DNA of 64,000 nt from Cognatiyoonia sediminum (GTDB taxonomy: Bacteria > Pseudomonadota > Alphaproteobacteria > Rhodobacterales > Rhodobacteraceae), in the NCBI RefSeq assembly GCF_900129845.1, contig NZ_FQXB01000001.1:186001-250000 (forward strand). The letters run 5' to 3'. Below the pieces are notes generated by a model. It was not told the origin of the DNA, searched no databases, and saw only the letters and a program-made list of their open reading frames with translations. Both the position numbers and the translations under genes were made by a program. Positions within the stretch are counted from its first letter, which is position 1; the number at the start of each line of letters is the position of its first letter. Shown here piece by piece: positions 43,275 to 52,371 of the stretch.

Positions 43275-43350
43275 GCCCCTATAGCTCAGCTGGTAGAGCA
43301 ACTGATTTGTAATCAGTAGGTCCGCGGTTCGAGTCCGTGTGGGGGCACCA
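43275..43350 (+). tRNA. tRNA-Thr (anticodon UGU)
   Basis: A 76-base cloverleaf with encoded CCA. The acceptor stem pairs GCCCCTA with TGGGGGC (one G-U), the anticodon stem is ACTGA/TCAGT and the loop TTTGTAA gives anticodon TGT at 43308-43310; the T loop has GGTTCGAGTCC. It lies between the iron permease and cysG. Confidence 0.96.
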
Positions 43351-43366
43351 TTTTCAGTAAAAATGG
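43348..43366. terminator. hairpin at the end of tRNA-Thr
   Basis: Arms CCATTTT (43348-43354) and AAAATGG (43360-43366) with a 5-base loop. It starts within the CCA end of the tRNA and may end its transcript or the convergent cysG message. The following T-run is only three bases long. Confidence 0.5.
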
Positions 43367-43370
43367 CACT

Positions 43371-44426
43371 TTAGGCGACGTTCACGTTGTTTTCGTGTTC
43401 CGACGAGATTTTTTGTCTGTCAACTGATTGCATGACACCGGGAACAACGTCGGTCGCTATGCCCATTGTTCTAAGCAATTCCAGCTCTTCAGTTGTTTCG
43501 TTTTCACCGTTGGCAGCTTGACCGACTAACCTGACGACTTTGTCGCCCCGACGAACCGCTGACACAAGTATCTGTGTCGTTTTATCACGTGGCCAAATCT
43601 GGCATCCGGAACGATTCCCAAAAAAGACACGTTCAGCGTCGCGTCTTGCTAGTTCCAGGATGTCCGGGTCCACGGAATGATCGTAATAAATGACGTCCGC
43701 TTCTTGAAGGCGTTGCACGCCTCTGAGCGTCATTAAGTCTTTCGCTCCGGGGCCAGAATGAACAAAGCACAAGGCACCACCATTGCCCGCGTCGAAGGTG
43801 CCCGTTTGGATCGCATCCTTGATCATTCTCGTGGCTTGTCGTTCGGCCCCAGACGCAAAAAGGCGCCGCGGCGTTTCATTGAAAACCCAGCGCCAAAGAT
43901 CGCGTCGCTTCCGTGGTGATAACCTCATCGCCGCTGACGCTCTTAGTCGTCCTGCCAAAGCCGCAAGTTCACCTAGGCGGGGTTCCAGCGTCTCCTCAAT
44001 CCTGGTCTTTATCTGCCTCGCAAGAACCGGTGAAGTGCCTTCTGTTCCAATGGCCACCACGACTGGGTCGCGGTCGACAATTGAGGGGGTGATGGCGTCG
44101 CATAGAGTTGGCTGATCGACGACATTCACCGTTGCTCCGCCTTCTTTGGCCAGCGCGTGCAACGCCATGTCTGCGCCAGGGCATCCCGTGGCGATGAAAG
44201 TGAGCGCTGTATTTTCAAAGCTCGATGGGGCGATTGGCCCCGCGTCATGCTGAACTCGTCCGCTTTGCACTAAGTCAGACAGTTCGGCGTCAAGCTCTGG
44301 AGCGAGAAGAGTAATCTTAGCCTCAGTTTTAAGGATCAAACGGGTCTTTTGAGCCGCTTGTTCCCCACCTCCAGCGATGACAACTTGGCGGCCAGCCATT
44401 TGTAGAAACATGGGGAAAGTTTTCAT
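43371..44426 (-). CDS. cysG: siroheme synthase CysG with a shortened methyltransferase domain
   Basis: A 351-residue protein that starts with the precorrin-2 dehydrogenase/sirohydrochlorin ferrochelatase domain (VVIAGGGEQAAQKTRLIL; VVDQPTLCDAITPSIVDRDP) and is followed from about residue 215 by a partial SUMT methyltransferase. The SUMT part has FVHSGPGAKDLMTLRG and AERVFFGNRSG, but the GGDPFVFGRGGEE motif is replaced by unrelated residues (LVGQAANGENETTEE) and about 110 C-terminal residues are missing (CysG is usually near 460). Methylation of uroporphyrinogen III by this protein is therefore doubtful. As last gene of the nitrate cluster it supplies siroheme to NirB. The start overlaps the preceding stop (ATGA). 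Confidence 0.88.
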   Translation of the reverse strand: MKTFPMFLQMAGRQVVIAGGGEQAAQKTRLILKTEAKITLLAPELDAELSDLVQSGRVQHDAGPIAPSSFENTALTFIATGCPGADMALHALAKEGGATVNVVDQPTLCDAITPSIVDRDPVVVAIGTEGTSPVLARQIKTRIEETLEPRLGELAALAGRLRASAAMRLSPRKRRDLWRWVFNETPRRLFASGAERQATRMIKDAIQTGTFDAGNGGALCFVHSGPGAKDLMTLRGVQRLQEADVIYYDHSVDPDILELARRDAERVFFGNRSGCQIWPRDKTTQILVSAVRRGDKVVRLVGQAANGENETTEELELLRTMGIATDVVPGVMQSVDRQKISSEHENNVNVA

Positions 44427-45358
44427 ACGCTCAGACTTTCGGGGTTGTGGCGACGGTGCCAGAGGGCCTCTGCCATCGATTGTGCGTCGCTCAAAGTACT
44501 CGCTGCATTAAGCGACCATAGGGCTATTGCAGCAGTGCCTGTTACGGATGCTTCGGCGAGAGGGTCTTGGTTCTTCCCGTGCCAAACGGCACCTAGATCA
44601 ATGGGTTGGTTTACGTCGTGCAACATTCGCTTTTCGGGTGTTAAAGCAGGCGCTGATTGATCGAGGAATTGCCCAGCCATCCAGCCGTATATCGCGACCC
44701 TCTTGGCGGGGTTTCTTTCAAATTCGCCACCGCCCCCTTTGATCACAACCAGATCATTTTCGTCGATGATCTGAGCTGCTTCGGCTTGCAGGCCTCGATA
44801 GGACGGATGAAATACGCCTTGTACCGAAGCCGGTGCTCGCGACGGGTTCCACATGCGTAAGACTGTGTTGATGCACGATCTCAGACCGAAAGTATCCCTA
44901 AGCTTTAGCAAGGCGAATGCTTCGGGGCAGAGGTCTTCGATTGCAGAGTAACGAACTGTTGGCGCTGCCCATTTCAAAGCACCTCGCACAGAGGCCGAGG
45001 CTTGTTGATGCGAGTTCCAACCATGCATTGAAACTGAATACCCAGCTTGAGAAACCAGGCGAGCCGCGAGAATAAACAGAGGTGATCCACGCGTGCGGCC
45101 TGCGGCGTAGGAGGGCCAATCCAGATCTGCCTTTGGTAAGATGTTCTTAACATGGTTTCGTAGCCCGACGGTAAAGCCAGAAATTTCTTCGGCGGTTTCC
45201 TCGCGCAGGCGCATGACCATTAACACTGCGCCCAAAGCTTCCGGTTCAGCTTCGCCATTTAGAATGATGGCCATTGCGTCCACCGCTTCTGCAAAGCTCA
45301 TCGATCGACCGCGCCCTTTTCCGCGCGCGACGATTTGGACGTAGGGTGCGAGGCTCAT
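44423..45358 (-). CDS. TrpD2/YbiB-like (anthranilate phosphoribosyltransferase-fold) protein
   Basis: A 311-residue protein of the glycosyltransferase family 3/TrpD2 type (GRSMSFAEAVDAMAIILNGEAEPEALGAVLM; VIKGGGGEFERNP near 225). Such proteins resemble anthranilate phosphoribosyltransferase but the E. coli member YbiB binds nucleic acids and lacks that activity. The PRPP-binding GTGGD motif is replaced here (AAGRTRGSPLF). The ATG at 45358 overlaps the nasA stop by four bases, and the gene's stop overlaps the cysG start by four bases. Its position inside the nitrate operon is recurrent in alphaproteobacteria, but its role there is unknown. Confidence 0.8.
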   Translation of the reverse strand: MSLAPYVQIVARGKGRGRSMSFAEAVDAMAIILNGEAEPEALGAVLMVMRLREETAEEISGFTVGLRNHVKNILPKADLDWPSYAAGRTRGSPLFILAARLVSQAGYSVSMHGWNSHQQASASVRGALKWAAPTVRYSAIEDLCPEAFALLKLRDTFGLRSCINTVLRMWNPSRAPASVQGVFHPSYRGLQAEAAQIIDENDLVVIKGGGGEFERNPAKRVAIYGWMAGQFLDQSAPALTPEKRMLHDVNQPIDLGAVWHGKNQDPLAEASVTGTAAIALWSLNAASTLSDAQSMAEALWHRRHNPESLSV

Positions 45359-47931
45359 TCGGCGGCCATAGGCGTTTTTGCCTTTGCGATCAGGGCGGCC
45401 AGCTCTGGCTTGCAAGACCCGCAATTGGTTCCGGCGTTGGTGGCGTGTCCCAGGTCAGAGACCGTACTTGCGCCAGCGTCCAAGGCGTTCAGCAACGTAT
45501 TTCGCCCGACGCTAAAACAGCTACAAACGATTGCGCCGGAATCTGGTTGATCCGATGGGGGTCGGCCTGCCAATGCGGGAAGCGCCGACTGTTCGCGACC
45601 AATCACCGAAATAGATTCTGTACGCGACAAGAGAACCGGCTTCGTAGATGCGAAGAAGAGCGCTTGAATTTTACCATGATTAGAGAAGGCGATGCGGACA
45701 AGGTTCCGTTGTTTGTCTTCAAAAACAGCAGCTTCACCGTCGGTTTTCTCAATCAGGGATCGTGCCTCGGTTTCCCAATCCTCGGGGCGATGACGTCCTG
45801 CAACTTCGGCTTGCCATCCTGTTTTGGTTCGAGCGATTGCTGCATATGGTGTTGATGGGCTTAGCTTTTGAGAACTCACCAAGAAGCCGTACCATTTCGC
45901 TCTAAACACTTCGGCAGCAACACTGACTGATTTGAGCGCGGGTTGACCAGAAATTGGATCGGTCGTTGGTTCAGTGAGGCTGTTAACGGTGCCTGCGCCA
46001 ACCTGTTGCCGGGTCCAATGCATGGGTGCAAAAAGCTGACCGGGCGCGATGCGGGGTGTGATAAGAGCGCGCAGGATTGATTGGCCGTACTCGCCTTTCA
46101 CCCGGATCAAATCACCGATCCTAGCGTTGATGGCCATAGCATCTTGCGGATGAATTTCGAGATAAGGTTCGGCAAGATGTGACCCAAGACGCGGTGATTT
46201 TCCCGTTCGCGTCATAGTGTGCCACTGATCTCGATTCCGGCCGGTGTTAAGCTCGAACCTAGGTTTGGTGAGCTTCGGTTGAACCACTGGGATCATCTTT
46301 GCTTTGCCATCAGGATGATAGAACTGACCATCTGCAAAGAAGCGTTTACCATTTCGCGGCCATTGGGCAGGGTCGAGCGTTTCATAGTCGAGACCAGCAA
46401 ATTGGCTTAGGTCCAAGTCGCGCGAGAAATGAGTTGTAGCTGCGTCTAAAGCTAGGTATTCGGCAAATACGTCTGCAGGAGACTTGAAGGCAAAGGCAGA
46501 ACCATAGCCCATTCGTCTTGCGACATTGCAGATGATTTCCCAATCTGGTTTCGCTTCGCCGGCTGTGGGTAAGAAAGCCCGTTGGCGGGAGACCCTGCGT
46601 TCTGAATTGGTGACGGTGCCATTCTTTTCGCCCCACCCAGTTGCCGGAAGGCAGACATGAGCAAGATCGTTGGTGTCGGTCTTTCCCATGATATCCGACG
46701 TCACCACAAAGGGTACATTTCGGATCGCAGCAGCGACACCATCCGCATTCGGTAGAGATACAGCAGGATTGGTCGACATCACCCAGAGCGCTTTGATCTG
46801 TCCGCTCGCGCAGGCTTCAAACAGTTCGACAGCCTTAAGGCCCTGTGCAGTGCAAATCGTCGGACTCTGCCAGAATTCTTGTACTGCAGCGCGGTGATCG
46901 GGGTTCCCTAGTTCCAAATGATTGACGAGCATGTTTGAAAGACCGCCAACCTCTCGACCGCCCATCGCATTCGGCTGCCCCGTGACAGAAAACGGCCCCA
47001 TGCCGGGCTTGCCAATCCGCCCGGTGGCGAGGTGACAATTCAAGATAGAGTTAACCTTATCGGTGCCGCAGTCTGATTGGTTTACTCCTTGCGAGTAAAC
47101 AGTGACGACTTTCTCAGTATCCGCCCATAATTCGAAGAAGTTTCGTAGTTCACTGTCGGTTAATCCTGTCGCCGATAGACTTGTCAAACGGCTTGCGACG
47201 ATTGCCTCAGGTAATTCGTTAACGTGCGCTTCGGTATAGTTGACGTCGATCTTTCGATGGTCAGACAGATGGGCCAAAAGACCGTTGAACAACGCAATGT
47301 CGCTGTCGGGTGAGATCTGCAAATGTAGGTCGCACAACTCACTGGTGGCCGTTCGGCGCGGATCGATGTTGACGATCTTCATCTGTGGTCGGTCGGCTTT
47401 TGCCGCGGCGATCCTCTGGTAAAGCACAGGATGGCACCACGCGAGGTTCGAACCAACCAAAACGATCAGGTCGGCCTCTTCCAGATCTTCATAGCATCCA
47501 GGCACGGTATCAGTCCCAAACGCGCGTTTGTGACCTGCAACAGAAGAGGCCATGCAAAGCCGCGAATTCGTGTCGATGTTGGCAGAACCGATGAAGCCTT
47601 TCATCAGCTTGTTGGCGACGTAATAATCTTCGGTCAAAAGCTGACCGGAGGCATAGAAGGCAACACTGTCAGGTCCATGTTCCGCAATCGCGTCGGAGAA
47701 TTTCTGCGCGACGAGATCGAGCGCCGTGTCCCAATTTGCTTTTTGGCCGTGGACGATTGGGTGCAAAAGGCGCCCGTCGAGATCGATTGTCTCGCCAAGT
47801 GCGGAACCCTTTGAGCACAAACGCCCAAAGTTCGCTGGGTGATCAGGGTCGCCTTTGATCGTGCCGTCTGCTCCGGCGAGGACCCCGCATCCTACGCCGC
47901 AATAGGGGCAAGTGGTTTTTGTCAACGTCAT
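45355..47931 (-). CDS. nasA: assimilatory nitrate reductase, catalytic subunit
   Basis: Cytoplasmic molybdopterin enzyme that reduces nitrate to nitrite. 858 residues. The N-terminal [4Fe-4S] site is CPYCGVGCG with a later Cys in GRLCSKGSALGE; the Mo-bis-MGD domains follow (NIDTNSRLCMASSVAGHKR, GVNQSDCGTDKVNSI); at the C-terminus a BFD-like [2Fe-2S] domain is present (IVCSCFSVGRNTLLNAL and GTNCGSCKPEL). This layout belongs to NAD(P)H- or ferredoxin-linked assimilatory enzymes. The start overlaps the nirD stop by four bases. Confidence 0.97.
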   Translation of the reverse strand: MTLTKTTCPYCGVGCGVLAGADGTIKGDPDHPANFGRLCSKGSALGETIDLDGRLLHPIVHGQKANWDTALDLVAQKFSDAIAEHGPDSVAFYASGQLLTEDYYVANKLMKGFIGSANIDTNSRLCMASSVAGHKRAFGTDTVPGCYEDLEEADLIVLVGSNLAWCHPVLYQRIAAAKADRPQMKIVNIDPRRTATSELCDLHLQISPDSDIALFNGLLAHLSDHRKIDVNYTEAHVNELPEAIVASRLTSLSATGLTDSELRNFFELWADTEKVVTVYSQGVNQSDCGTDKVNSILNCHLATGRIGKPGMGPFSVTGQPNAMGGREVGGLSNMLVNHLELGNPDHRAAVQEFWQSPTICTAQGLKAVELFEACASGQIKALWVMSTNPAVSLPNADGVAAAIRNVPFVVTSDIMGKTDTNDLAHVCLPATGWGEKNGTVTNSERRVSRQRAFLPTAGEAKPDWEIICNVARRMGYGSAFAFKSPADVFAEYLALDAATTHFSRDLDLSQFAGLDYETLDPAQWPRNGKRFFADGQFYHPDGKAKMIPVVQPKLTKPRFELNTGRNRDQWHTMTRTGKSPRLGSHLAEPYLEIHPQDAMAINARIGDLIRVKGEYGQSILRALITPRIAPGQLFAPMHWTRQQVGAGTVNSLTEPTTDPISGQPALKSVSVAAEVFRAKWYGFLVSSQKLSPSTPYAAIARTKTGWQAEVAGRHRPEDWETEARSLIEKTDGEAAVFEDKQRNLVRIAFSNHGKIQALFFASTKPVLLSRTESISVIGREQSALPALAGRPPSDQPDSGAIVCSCFSVGRNTLLNALDAGASTVSDLGHATNAGTNCGSCKPELAALIAKAKTPMAAE

Positions 47932-48263
47932 GCAGCAACACGCGCTAGCAAGAAGGCGCGGTCAAGCAAAATACGGCCAGCTTCTACTTTGGCAGGGTAG
48001 GTCGCAACGCGCCCCTCATCCTCGCCCTGGGCTTCACCTGTTTCCAGCGAAATCACCCAGTTATGAAGAGGGCAAGTGACGGATTTTCCATGTACGATGC
48101 CTTCAGCCAAGGGGCCTGCTTTATGCGGGCAGGCATTGTCGAGGGCATAGACTTCATCTTCACCAGTGCGGAACACAGCAACGCAGCCCATCGCGGTTTT
48201 GACCATGCGTGCACCGCGTTGAGGCACATCTTCCAAAGCGGCAATATCTACCCAATTGGTCAT
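47928..48263 (-). CDS. nirD: nitrite reductase small subunit
   Basis: A 111-residue Rieske-fold protein, partner of NirB. Unlike the E. coli form it keeps a complete set of Rieske [2Fe-2S] ligands, ACPHKAGPL and CPLHNWVIS. The ATG at 48263 lies in the end of nirB (4-base overlap), so translation is coupled; a 24-codon longer frame inside nirB is not used. It supplies electrons to the siroheme subunit. Confidence 0.95.
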   Translation of the reverse strand: MTNWVDIAALEDVPQRGARMVKTAMGCVAVFRTGEDEVYALDNACPHKAGPLAEGIVHGKSVTCPLHNWVISLETGEAQGEDEGRVATYPAKVEAGRILLDRAFLLARVAA

Positions 48264-50695
48264 TCCGCGGCCTCCAGAGATAGATTTGCGAGCGGGCGAT
48301 AGCTGTCCGCTTTGGTGCTGGCGTGTTCGGCCCATGGGTCTTTGCGATAGATCGCTTGGCTCAGCTCAAAACGGTCGACTAGAGCGGCGCGCTCGTCGAT
48401 GTCATCCACGATCCGCTCTTTGATCCAATCAAGCCCAACCTTGCCCATCCATTTGTAGATCCGGTCGAGGTACTTGGCGTTCTCGCGATACAGCTGTGTA
48501 ACCGCTTTGATGACCAAGACAGCCTCGTCTTCAGTTGGAACCTGAACGAGAAGCTCAGTCTCTTTCACGTCCATACCAGCCGCGCCGCCGATGCTGACTT
48601 GATAACCGCTGTCGACACAAATGACGCCGATATCCTTGCAAGTCGCCTCTGCACAGTTTCGGGGGCAACCGGAGACGGCGAGCTTCAGTTTGTGCGGCGT
48701 CCAAGACCCCCAAAGCTCTCTTTCCAGCTTGATGCCGAGGCCGGTGCTGTCTTGCGTACCAAAGCGGCAATGATCGGTTCCAACACAGGTTTTGACGGTG
48801 CGCAGACCCTTGGAATAGGCGTGACCCGACACCATTCCGGCGGCGTTCAAATCCGCCCAGATGTTGGGCAAATCTTCACTTTTCACACCAAGCAGGTCGA
48901 TGCGCTGGCCGCCGGTGACTTTCACGGTTGGAACCATGTATTTGTCGGCTGCATCTGCAATCGCACGCAACTCATTCGGTGTGGTGATACCACCCCACAT
49001 CCGAGGGACGACGCTAAAGGTACCGTCTTTCTGGATGTTGGCGTGTTTGCGTTCGTTAATGAACCGGCTCTGCGGATCGTCTTGATACTCAAGCGGCCAA
49101 TCGGCCAACAGATAAAAGTTCAGGGCAGGGCGGCAGACATGGCATCCACAAGAGGTTTTCCAACCGCATTCCTGCATCACGGCCTGCATCGATGTCAGCT
49201 TTTGACTTTTGATCATGCGGCGCACGTCTTCATGCGTCATATCGGTGCAGCCACACATCGGTTGCGCCGTTGGCATGACGAATGCGTCGCCGAGGGTGCT
49301 GGCCAGAACCTGCTCCACCAGCCCCGTGCATGTACCACAGGAGGCCGAGGCCTTTGTTGTTGCTTTGATCGCGCCGAGATCTGTGGCGCCTGCATTGATC
49401 GCCTCGACGATCGTTCCTTTGCAGATTCCGTTGCAGCCGCAGATCTCAGCATCAAGCGGTAAGGCTGCAACAGCCGCTAAAGGGTCCGGGGGTTCTCCCC
49501 CTTGGTAGGCCGGACCGAAAATGAGCGTGTCGCGCATTTCCGATATGTCGGTCTTGTCTTTGATCAGGCCAAAGAACCAGTTGCTGTCAGCGGTATCGCC
49601 GTACATCACGGCACCGATGACCACGTCGTTCTCAATCACAAGTCGGCGATACACACCGCGGGCGGGATCGCGGAATACGATGTCCTCGCGGCCTTCGCCG
49701 TCTGCGAAATCACCGGCTGAGAAGAGGTCGCATCCTGTGACTTTGAGTTTGGTAGAGAGTTCTTTTTGAACGAAGGTGTCTTCTTCACCCGTTAGTGTTT
49801 TCGCGACGACCTTTGCTTGGTCATAAAGCGGGGCGACAAGGCCGAAGATCGCGCCGTTGTGTTCGACGCATTCGCCCACCGCAAGGATGTTTTCGTCCGA
49901 TGTCACCATCTGATCGTCAACATGAATGCCTTTTCCGACGGCCAAACCAGCCTCTTGCGCGAGCGCCACGTTCGGGCGAATGCCAACGGCCATGACGAGG
50001 AGGTCACAAGGTAGCTCTGTCCCATCGTCGAGCATCAGCGCTTTGACATGGCCGTTCTCGCCGAGGATTTCCTTGGAGTTGGCGGAGCATTTGACGGTGA
50101 TGCCTTTGTCGACCAGTGCTTTGCGCAATAGGTAGCCGGCGGCTTCGTCTAGCTGTCGCTCCATCAAATGACCCATGATGTGCACGACCGTGACGTCAAC
50201 GCCGCGCGCGGCCATGCCTGCGGCAGCTTCGAGGCCCAAGAGGCCGCCACCGATGACAACGACTTTGTTGTCCGGACCCATCGCCATCATACGTTCGGTG
50301 TCTTCCAGATCACGATAGGCGATGACACCTTTTAAATCGTGCCCGGGCAGCGGGATCATGAAAGGGTTGGAACCTGTCCCGAAGAGCAACTTGTCGTAGG
50401 AGAGGACATCGCCGTTGTCGGCTGTTACGGTCTTTGCGTTGCGGTCGATGTTGGCGATCTTTTCGCCAAACCGGCAGGTGACATTATGCTCGGCGTACCA
50501 AGCGTCGTCATGGGTTACGATTTCTTCATATGTCTGTTCACCTGCCAATACAGGCGACAACATGATGCGATTGTAGTTCCCGCGCGGTTCCGCATTAAAA
50601 AGGGTGACGTCGTAATCGCCGCCCGTATCGAAAAGGTGCTCAAGCGCCCGACCGGAGGCCATGCCCGCACCGATAACGATAAGCTTCTTGGTCAT
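48260..50695 (-). CDS. nirB: nitrite reductase (NAD(P)H) large subunit
   Basis: Cytoplasmic enzyme of 811 residues that reduces nitrite to ammonium. Order: FAD/NAD-binding domains (VIGAGMASGRALEHL; VVIGGGLLGLEAAAGMAARG), two BFD-like [2Fe-2S] segments (EICGCNGICKGTI with ASCGTCTGLVEQVL; MCGCTDMT with CGCHVCRPALN), a ferredoxin-like half-domain, and the siroheme/[4Fe-4S] domain with ligands in CVGTDHCRFG and SGCPRNCAEA. It follows nrtCD by three bases and overlaps nirD by four. Confidence 0.97.
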   Translation of the reverse strand: MTKKLIVIGAGMASGRALEHLFDTGGDYDVTLFNAEPRGNYNRIMLSPVLAGEQTYEEIVTHDDAWYAEHNVTCRFGEKIANIDRNAKTVTADNGDVLSYDKLLFGTGSNPFMIPLPGHDLKGVIAYRDLEDTERMMAMGPDNKVVVIGGGLLGLEAAAGMAARGVDVTVVHIMGHLMERQLDEAAGYLLRKALVDKGITVKCSANSKEILGENGHVKALMLDDGTELPCDLLVMAVGIRPNVALAQEAGLAVGKGIHVDDQMVTSDENILAVGECVEHNGAIFGLVAPLYDQAKVVAKTLTGEEDTFVQKELSTKLKVTGCDLFSAGDFADGEGREDIVFRDPARGVYRRLVIENDVVIGAVMYGDTADSNWFFGLIKDKTDISEMRDTLIFGPAYQGGEPPDPLAAVAALPLDAEICGCNGICKGTIVEAINAGATDLGAIKATTKASASCGTCTGLVEQVLASTLGDAFVMPTAQPMCGCTDMTHEDVRRMIKSQKLTSMQAVMQECGWKTSCGCHVCRPALNFYLLADWPLEYQDDPQSRFINERKHANIQKDGTFSVVPRMWGGITTPNELRAIADAADKYMVPTVKVTGGQRIDLLGVKSEDLPNIWADLNAAGMVSGHAYSKGLRTVKTCVGTDHCRFGTQDSTGLGIKLERELWGSWTPHKLKLAVSGCPRNCAEATCKDIGVICVDSGYQVSIGGAAGMDVKETELLVQVPTEDEAVLVIKAVTQLYRENAKYLDRIYKWMGKVGLDWIKERIVDDIDERAALVDRFELSQAIYRKDPWAEHASTKADSYRPLANLSLEAAE

Positions 50696-50698
50696 TGG

Positions 50699-52366
50699 TT
50701 ACTCCGCCGCAATCGCTGCAAGTTTCTTGGGTTTGGGCTTTGCGCCGTGTTCGTATTCTTCGAGGAAATCCAGAACATCTTGGCGATAAGCGTAATAGTC
50801 GGGGTGTTCCAACAACGCCTTGCGAGTCCTTGGACGCGGCAGGTCGACATCAACGATCTTGCCGATAGTTGCCTGAGGGCCATTGGTCATCATGACCACG
50901 CGGTCTGCCAGAAGGATCGCCTCATCTACATCGTGGGTCACGCAGATTGCGGTGACTTTGGTGCGGGACCAGACTTCCATGAGCACTTCCTGAAGTTCCC
51001 AACGGGTTAGGCTATCGAGCATGCCGAAGGGTTCATCGAGGAGGAGGAGTTTTGGAGAAAGGGCAAAGGCACGAGCGATACCCACACGCTGTTTCATGCC
51101 GTTCGACAAGTCAGCTGCACCTTTGTCCATGCTGTCTGCCAGCCCCACGCGTTCAAGGTAGTATTCAACCACATCCTGACGCTCAGTCTGAGAGGCCTTT
51201 GGGTAAACCTTGTCGACGCCAATTGCGACGTTCTCTTTGGCAGTAAGCCATGGGAAGAGGTTAGGAGATTGGAACACCACGGCGCGTTCGGGATCCGCGC
51301 CTTCCACGTGGCGCCCGTCCAATCGGATGGCGCCTTTGGAGATTTCATTGAGACCTGCGGCCATCGTCAAAACTGTAGACTTGCCACAGCCGGAGTGACC
51401 AATGAGGGATATGAATTCCCCCTTGTCGATCTTCAGGTCGAAATCCTCAACGACCGTCAACGGTCCGTTGGGTGTTGGATAAACTTTATCCAGCTGAGAG
51501 AAGTCCAAGAAGCGATTTTCGATCAACCCTTCCTGAGCCTTGGCGACCGCCGCTGGTACTCCGTGGATCGGAGTTACGTCAGGCAGAATACGCGATCCTT
51601 CAACCTTGGCTTCAATACCCACATCCATCAGGTACTTGGTGACATCGCGGCGCAAAGTCTTGAACGTCTCGTTGTTGTTCATTTCCATCCGATCGCGAGG
51701 TCTTGGAATGCTGACTTTGAATTCGTCACCAAGTGTTCCGTCGGGGTTCAACGCAATTATGCGGTCCGCGAGGATGATGGCCTCATCCACGTCATTTGTG
51801 ATCAGTACGCAGGTTTTCTTATCCTTGTGCCAAATAGCTTCGATCTCATCTGCGAGGTTGGCGCGGGTGAGGGCGTCGAGCGCAGAAAGTGGCTCGTCCA
51901 ACAGCAACATCTCTGGGTCCATCGCCAAAGCGCGAGCTACGTTCACGCGTTGCCGCATACCCCCCGATAGTTCAGCTGGACGCCGCGTTGTGGCGTGGCT
52001 GAGACCAACCATTTTGACATAGTGATCAACTTTCGCGGCTCTCTCTTGCTTCGAAAGTTCCGGAAACATTGTGTCAACCGCTAGCGCAACGTTCCCATTC
52101 ACCGTCAACCAAGGCATGAGCGAATAGCTTTGAAAGATGACGCCGCGCTCACGCCCCGGTTCCGTAATTGGTTCACCTTTGAAGGTGACAGAGCCGGATG
52201 TCGGCATCTCAAGACCGGCCATCAGATTGACCAAAGTGGTCTTGCCGGTGCCGGAGAAGCCGAGGATGACGACGAACTCGCCTTCCTCAACATCCAGGTT
52301 GATGTCTTTCAGAACCGGCATATCGCCATAGCCCTTTGAGACGTCTTTGAAAGATAGAAAGCTCAT
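50699..52366 (-). CDS. nrtC: nitrate/nitrite ABC transporter ATP-binding protein, two fused ATPase domains
   Basis: A 555-residue protein with two complete ABC domains in tandem, so one chain supplies both ATPase sites. First: Walker [12 protein letters not shown], signature LSGGMRQR, Walker [13 protein letters not shown]. Second: Walker [12 protein letters not shown], signature LSNGMKQR, Walker [13 protein letters not shown]. Both are of the NrtC/NrtD/SsuB type. In cyanobacteria NrtC carries a substrate-binding domain in place of the second ATPase half; here the chain equals an NrtD-NrtD-like fusion. It lies five bases after nrtB. Confidence 0.93.
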   Translation of the reverse strand: MSFLSFKDVSKGYGDMPVLKDINLDVEEGEFVVILGFSGTGKTTLVNLMAGLEMPTSGSVTFKGEPITEPGRERGVIFQSYSLMPWLTVNGNVALAVDTMFPELSKQERAAKVDHYVKMVGLSHATTRRPAELSGGMRQRVNVARALAMDPEMLLLDEPLSALDALTRANLADEIEAIWHKDKKTCVLITNDVDEAIILADRIIALNPDGTLGDEFKVSIPRPRDRMEMNNNETFKTLRRDVTKYLMDVGIEAKVEGSRILPDVTPIHGVPAAVAKAQEGLIENRFLDFSQLDKVYPTPNGPLTVVEDFDLKIDKGEFISLIGHSGCGKSTVLTMAAGLNEISKGAIRLDGRHVEGADPERAVVFQSPNLFPWLTAKENVAIGVDKVYPKASQTERQDVVEYYLERVGLADSMDKGAADLSNGMKQRVGIARAFALSPKLLLLDEPFGMLDSLTRWELQEVLMEVWSRTKVTAICVTHDVDEAILLADRVVMMTNGPQATIGKIVDVDLPRPRTRKALLEHPDYYAYRQDVLDFLEEYEHGAKPKPKKLAAIAAE

Positions 52367-52371
52367 CTGGA

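Noticed and set aside
48599-49462. 287-codon plus-strand open frame opposite nirB
   Set aside because: Antisense shadow of a conserved enzyme; no motif and no ribosome binding site.
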